DNA of 7,647 nt from Chloroflexota bacterium. GTDB taxonomy: Bacteria > Chloroflexota > Anaerolineae > Anaerolineales > Anaerolineaceae. This document shows positions 5,593 to 7,647 of this stretch, one piece after another; within the stretch, counting starts at the first letter, position 1, and each line of letters starts with the position of its first letter. The translations under genes were made by a program, and so were the position numbers. Below the pieces are notes generated by a model that did not search any database, was not told the DNA's origin, and saw nothing but the letters and a program-made list of their open reading frames with translations. The DNA lies in NCBI GenBank assembly GCA_023406965.1, contig JAEXTI010000266.1, forward strand, positions 1 through 7,647, written 5' to 3'.

Positions 5593-6621
5593 TTATCGCT
5601 CCACAGTTTGGCGGCGGCGAGCCAGGATGATCAGGATGGGGGCGCCGATCAGGGCTGTGACGATACCCACCTGAAGTTCTCCAGGGCGGGCGACTACCCG
5701 CCCGGCGATGTCTGCCACAAGCAGAATGAGTGGTCCAACCAATGTGGAAAACAACAAAATCCAGCGCTGGTCTGTCCCGGCTACGGCGCGCACGATGTGA
5801 GGCACAGCCAGCCCGACAAACCCCACCGGTCCCGCGACTGCGACCGAAGCGCCGGTCATGAAGACCACCAGGAGGATAACTAGCAGGCGCATGCGGCCTG
5901 TGTGCATGCCCAGTGAGCGGGCAGTGTCCTCGCCCAGAGTCAGTACATTGAGCGGTCGGCTCAGGAGAAACATACCCACTATTCCGACCGTCAGGAACGG
6001 CAGGACAGCGTAGAACACTTCCAGATCGCGCCCGGCTAACGATCCGGCCAGCCAGAAACGAACCTGGTTGAGGGCTTGCTGGTTGAGGAGGAGCAATGCG
6101 GTGGTCCAAGAGCCCAGTAAAGTGGAGATGATCACACCGGCCAGGGCCAGTTTTGCGGGGGAGGCTCCGCCGGATCCCGCAGAGGAGAGGACAAAGGCCA
6201 GGAAAGACGCAGCCAGGCCACCGGCGAAGGCAAACCAGAGGGTTTGCAACGGGCTGACGGCCAGGCCAAAGAACATGGCCGTCACAATGGCAAAGGCAGC
6301 GCCGCTGTTCACTCCCAGGATGGATGGATCAGCGAGTGGATTGCGTGTGGCGGCCTGCATTGCGGCTCCCGCAACGGCCAGCGCTGCGCCAACACCCAAC
6401 CCGATGATCGTGCGTGGAAGGCGAATGGTTCGCACGACCGTCTGCTCGTAGGAGTCTGCTGAATAGTTCATCAGGGCATTGATTGCATCGGCGTTGCTGA
6501 TGGGAATGGAGCCGATGCGCAGGCTAAGCACAGAAACCAGGATGACCGCAAAAAACATCAGCACGAGCGCGGCTGAGCGAGTGAGGATGGGTAGCAGGGG
6601 TTTGGGCGGTTGCTTAAGCAT
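5593..6621 (-). CDS. FecCD-family siderophore permease, first subunit (FecC/FepD-like)
   Basis: The 342-residue membrane permease of the BtuC/FecCD family has RTIRLPRTI (64-72), ATRNPLADPSILGVNSGAA (91-109), the coupling region LGEDTARSLG (229-238), AGPVGFVGLAVPHIVR (263-278) and LQVGIVTALIGAPILIILAR (316-335). The first hydrophobic helix begins at about residue 16. The frame is open up to 6942, but the extra residues are polar, overlap the reductase gene and are unlike the family. ATG 6621 gives the normal length. It overlaps the end of the reductase gene by eight bases (ATGCTTAA), and no strong ribosome site precedes it, so its translation probably depends on the upstream gene. With the next gene it should form the two-subunit translocation channel. 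Confidence 0.95.
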   Translation of the reverse strand: MLKQPPKPLLPILTRSAALVLMFFAVILVSVLSLRIGSIPISNADAINALMNYSADSYEQTVVRTIRLPRTIIGLGVGAALAVAGAAMQAATRNPLADPSILGVNSGAAFAIVTAMFFGLAVSPLQTLWFAFAGGLAASFLAFVLSSAGSGGASPAKLALAGVIISTLLGSWTTALLLLNQQALNQVRFWLAGSLAGRDLEVFYAVLPFLTVGIVGMFLLSRPLNVLTLGEDTARSLGMHTGRMRLLVILLVVFMTGASVAVAGPVGFVGLAVPHIVRAVAGTDQRWILLFSTLVGPLILLVADIAGRVVARPGELQVGIVTALIGAPILIILARRRQTVER

Positions 6622-7426
6622 GACTGGCTTGTTTGCGTCGAAGCGTGATGAGTTGCTCCAGGCGGCGTTCATCACTTTGTATATAACAAGATGCGCAATA
6701 GTGGGCCGGGCTGTTTTTGGCGGCTGGTTGGGTGAACCACAGGCAGCAGCCTGAGCGGATGAGTAGTTCATCACGATGGTCGTCAATGGTGAAGAGAAAA
6801 CGTCTTGGTCTGCGGCGAACTGGAAATACACGCCCTGCCACTGCGGATTCCCATTTTGCCCAGGCGACATTGGGGTTGAGGGTGGTTTTTCCGGCCAATT
6901 GAAAACCGTAAGCCAGTGAGTCGATGGCGCAGGCCCAGGCATTGGCCCGAGCGACCAGTTTTTGGCTGTCCCAGGAGTCGATCAGCGGCCCGACCAGGCC
7001 TTCCAACTCAGCGAACAGGGCCTCTGCGGGTGGAGCGCCAGAAGGCGGGGCGAGGAAGGAGGGATCGATCCAGCGAGCGTGGTTGAGCCATTGGCTGTCG
7101 GCGATCAACAGGTGATCGTGAAGTCGTATGACAACATTGTGCGCGGCGAAGAGGTAACCGGCCAGGGCCAACGGGCCATAGAGCACGTAACGTAGGGTGT
7201 AGGTTCCAGCCGCCTGGCCTTCGGCCTGGGCTTGCTGGGCGATGCGTTGGACAACCCGGGGCCCAAAGGCAGCATCAGACAGCGCCTCAAAGCGAAACCA
7301 TTCTTCCTGCCTGGAAGGCGGATGCCCAAGGAGGACATCCGCGCCTTCCAGCAGGGCGTTGAAGCACTCAATCGCCTGTTCCAGCAGGGAGAAATCCATG
7401 GTCAACGAGGCTTCTGAGGGGATCAC
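6614..7426 (-). CDS. FhuF-like [2Fe-2S] ferric-siderophore reductase
   Basis: The 270-residue soluble protein has no signal or membrane segment. Its C-terminus carries the FhuF-type cluster motif: adjacent Cys 227-228 in RSGCCLWF, then Cys 244 and 247 in HYCASC. In FhuF, four Cys in the pattern C-C-X10-C-X2-C bind an unusual [2Fe-2S] cluster that reduces siderophore-bound Fe(III) in the cytoplasm so that Fe(II) is released. Here the first gap is 15 residues rather than 10. The body (LRYVLYGPLALAGYLFAAHN, 78-97; AYGFQLAGKTTLNPNVAWA, 172-190) matches the FhuF / IucA-IucC C-terminal-like layout of alpha-helical segments before the cluster. The start is taken as GTG 7426, three bases after the stop of the binding-protein gene, because GGAG lies nine bases before it. 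ATG 7399, nine codons in, has no visible ribosome site. Its place between the binding protein and the permeases supports a role in the last step of uptake. Confidence 0.85.
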   Translation of the reverse strand: MIPSEASLTMDFSLLEQAIECFNALLEGADVLLGHPPSRQEEWFRFEALSDAAFGPRVVQRIAQQAQAEGQAAGTYTLRYVLYGPLALAGYLFAAHNVVIRLHDHLLIADSQWLNHARWIDPSFLAPPSGAPPAEALFAELEGLVGPLIDSWDSQKLVARANAWACAIDSLAYGFQLAGKTTLNPNVAWAKWESAVAGRVFPVRRRPRRFLFTIDDHRDELLIRSGCCLWFTQPAAKNSPAHYCASCYIQSDERRLEQLITLRRKQASHA

Positions 7427-7429
7427 AAC

Positions 7430-7647
7430 CTAATTCTCCGATGAGGATGGAATGGTGGTGGTAGGGTCGCCATCCACCGCGGCGGCCAATTGGGGAACTA
7501 GATTTTCTACGGCATAAGGTAGGCTCAAGACGGTGCTGAAACTCAATGCGCCGTAAAGCGTGTCTGCGTAGCCAACGAAGAAGATATCCCGACCTTCCTG
7601 AGTCAGGCCCAATTGCTGGTAGAGCGGATTTGATTGGAGAGAGGCTT
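7430..7647 (-). CDS. FecB/FepB-like iron-siderophore binding protein, C-terminal end only
   Basis: The frame ending at TAG (7432-7430) is open to the right edge of the window and gives 71 residues. It opens with ASLQSNPLYQQLGLTQEGRD, followed by IFFVGYADTLYGALSFSTVL and SLPYAVENLVPQLAAAVDG. This is the typical end of class III (FecB/FepB/FhuD) solute-binding proteins: 'NPLYQQL' helix, 'G-R-x-[VI]-F-F', then 'FS-x-x-L-S-L-P-Y-A-L-x-x-L-x-P' and the last helix. A short Ser/Thr/Pro-rich tail closes it. The protein would capture the ferric siderophore outside the cytoplasmic membrane and dock on the permease pair. The signal sequence, binding residues and operon promoter lie beyond the edge. The TTG at 7612-7610 is an internal Leu codon, not the start. 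Confidence 0.85.
   Translation of the reverse strand, partial: ASLQSNPLYQQLGLTQEGRDIFFVGYADTLYGALSFSTVLSLPYAVENLVPQLAAAVDGDPTTTIPSSSEN
7436..7439 (-). promoter_or_regulatory. Ribosome binding site supporting a GTG start for the reductase
   Basis: GGAG on the minus strand, inside the last codons of the binding-protein gene, lies nine bases before GTG 7426. The alternative ATG at 7399 is preceded by no purine-rich site. This favours the GTG, but the spacing is at the long end. Confidence 0.45.

Noticed and set aside
5567..6109. Minus-strand open frame of 180 codons overlapping the first permease gene
   Set aside because: It is a shadow frame rich in Arg, Pro, Gly and Ser inside a well-supported membrane protein gene, as is 4427-4987.
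6622..6942. Upstream extension of the first permease frame to 6942
   Set aside because: It lies entirely within the reductase gene in another frame, is polar, and would add 107 residues not found in FecCD permeases, which are near 340 residues.

Overview
The window carries a compact iron-siderophore uptake operon on the minus strand, two further minus-strand genes downstream of it, and, at the left edge on the plus strand, the tail of an IS200/IS605-type transposon inserted into an NTF2-like gene. The organism is a bacterium. The moderately GC-rich coding, the TnpB, the SpoIIE-free lipoprotein/nitroreductase context and the general flavour of the proteins fit Chloroflexota (perhaps Anaerolineae), but this is an impression from reading protein sequences, not a marker-gene result.

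Layout, left to right. Positions 1-123 hold the last 40 codons of a TnpB (IS605 OrfB) nuclease. A right-end hairpin (94-116) follows, and the element appears to end near 127. From about 128 to 442 the sequence is the 3' part of an NTF2-like (putative lumazine-binding type) gene; its family-like reading frame begins exactly where the element ends, so the gene looks split by the insertion. The 5' half would lie beyond the left edge. Positions 443-564 are AT-rich and hold a likely minus-strand terminator (519-542).

The rest is coded on the minus strand, so transcription runs from the right edge to the left. In that order: the C-terminus of a FecB/FepB-like binding lipoprotein or periplasmic protein (7647-7430, partial); a FhuF-like [2Fe-2S] ferric-siderophore reductase (7426-6614); two FecCD-family permeases (6621-5593 and 5592-4531); and a single protein containing two complete FecE/FepC-type ATPases (4520-2919). 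These five genes are spaced by -8 to +10 bases and must be one operon. Together they would bind a ferric siderophore outside the membrane, carry it through a heterodimeric permease driven by the fused ATPase pair, and release the iron by reduction in the cytoplasm.

After a 160-base gap with a good promoter candidate comes a nitroreductase-like flavoprotein (2758-1886). Next, a 208-base gap holds what looks like a degenerate ArsR-family regulator fragment. Last is a 370-residue lipoprotein built of three tandem repeats (1677-565). No tRNA, rRNA or CRISPR array was seen.
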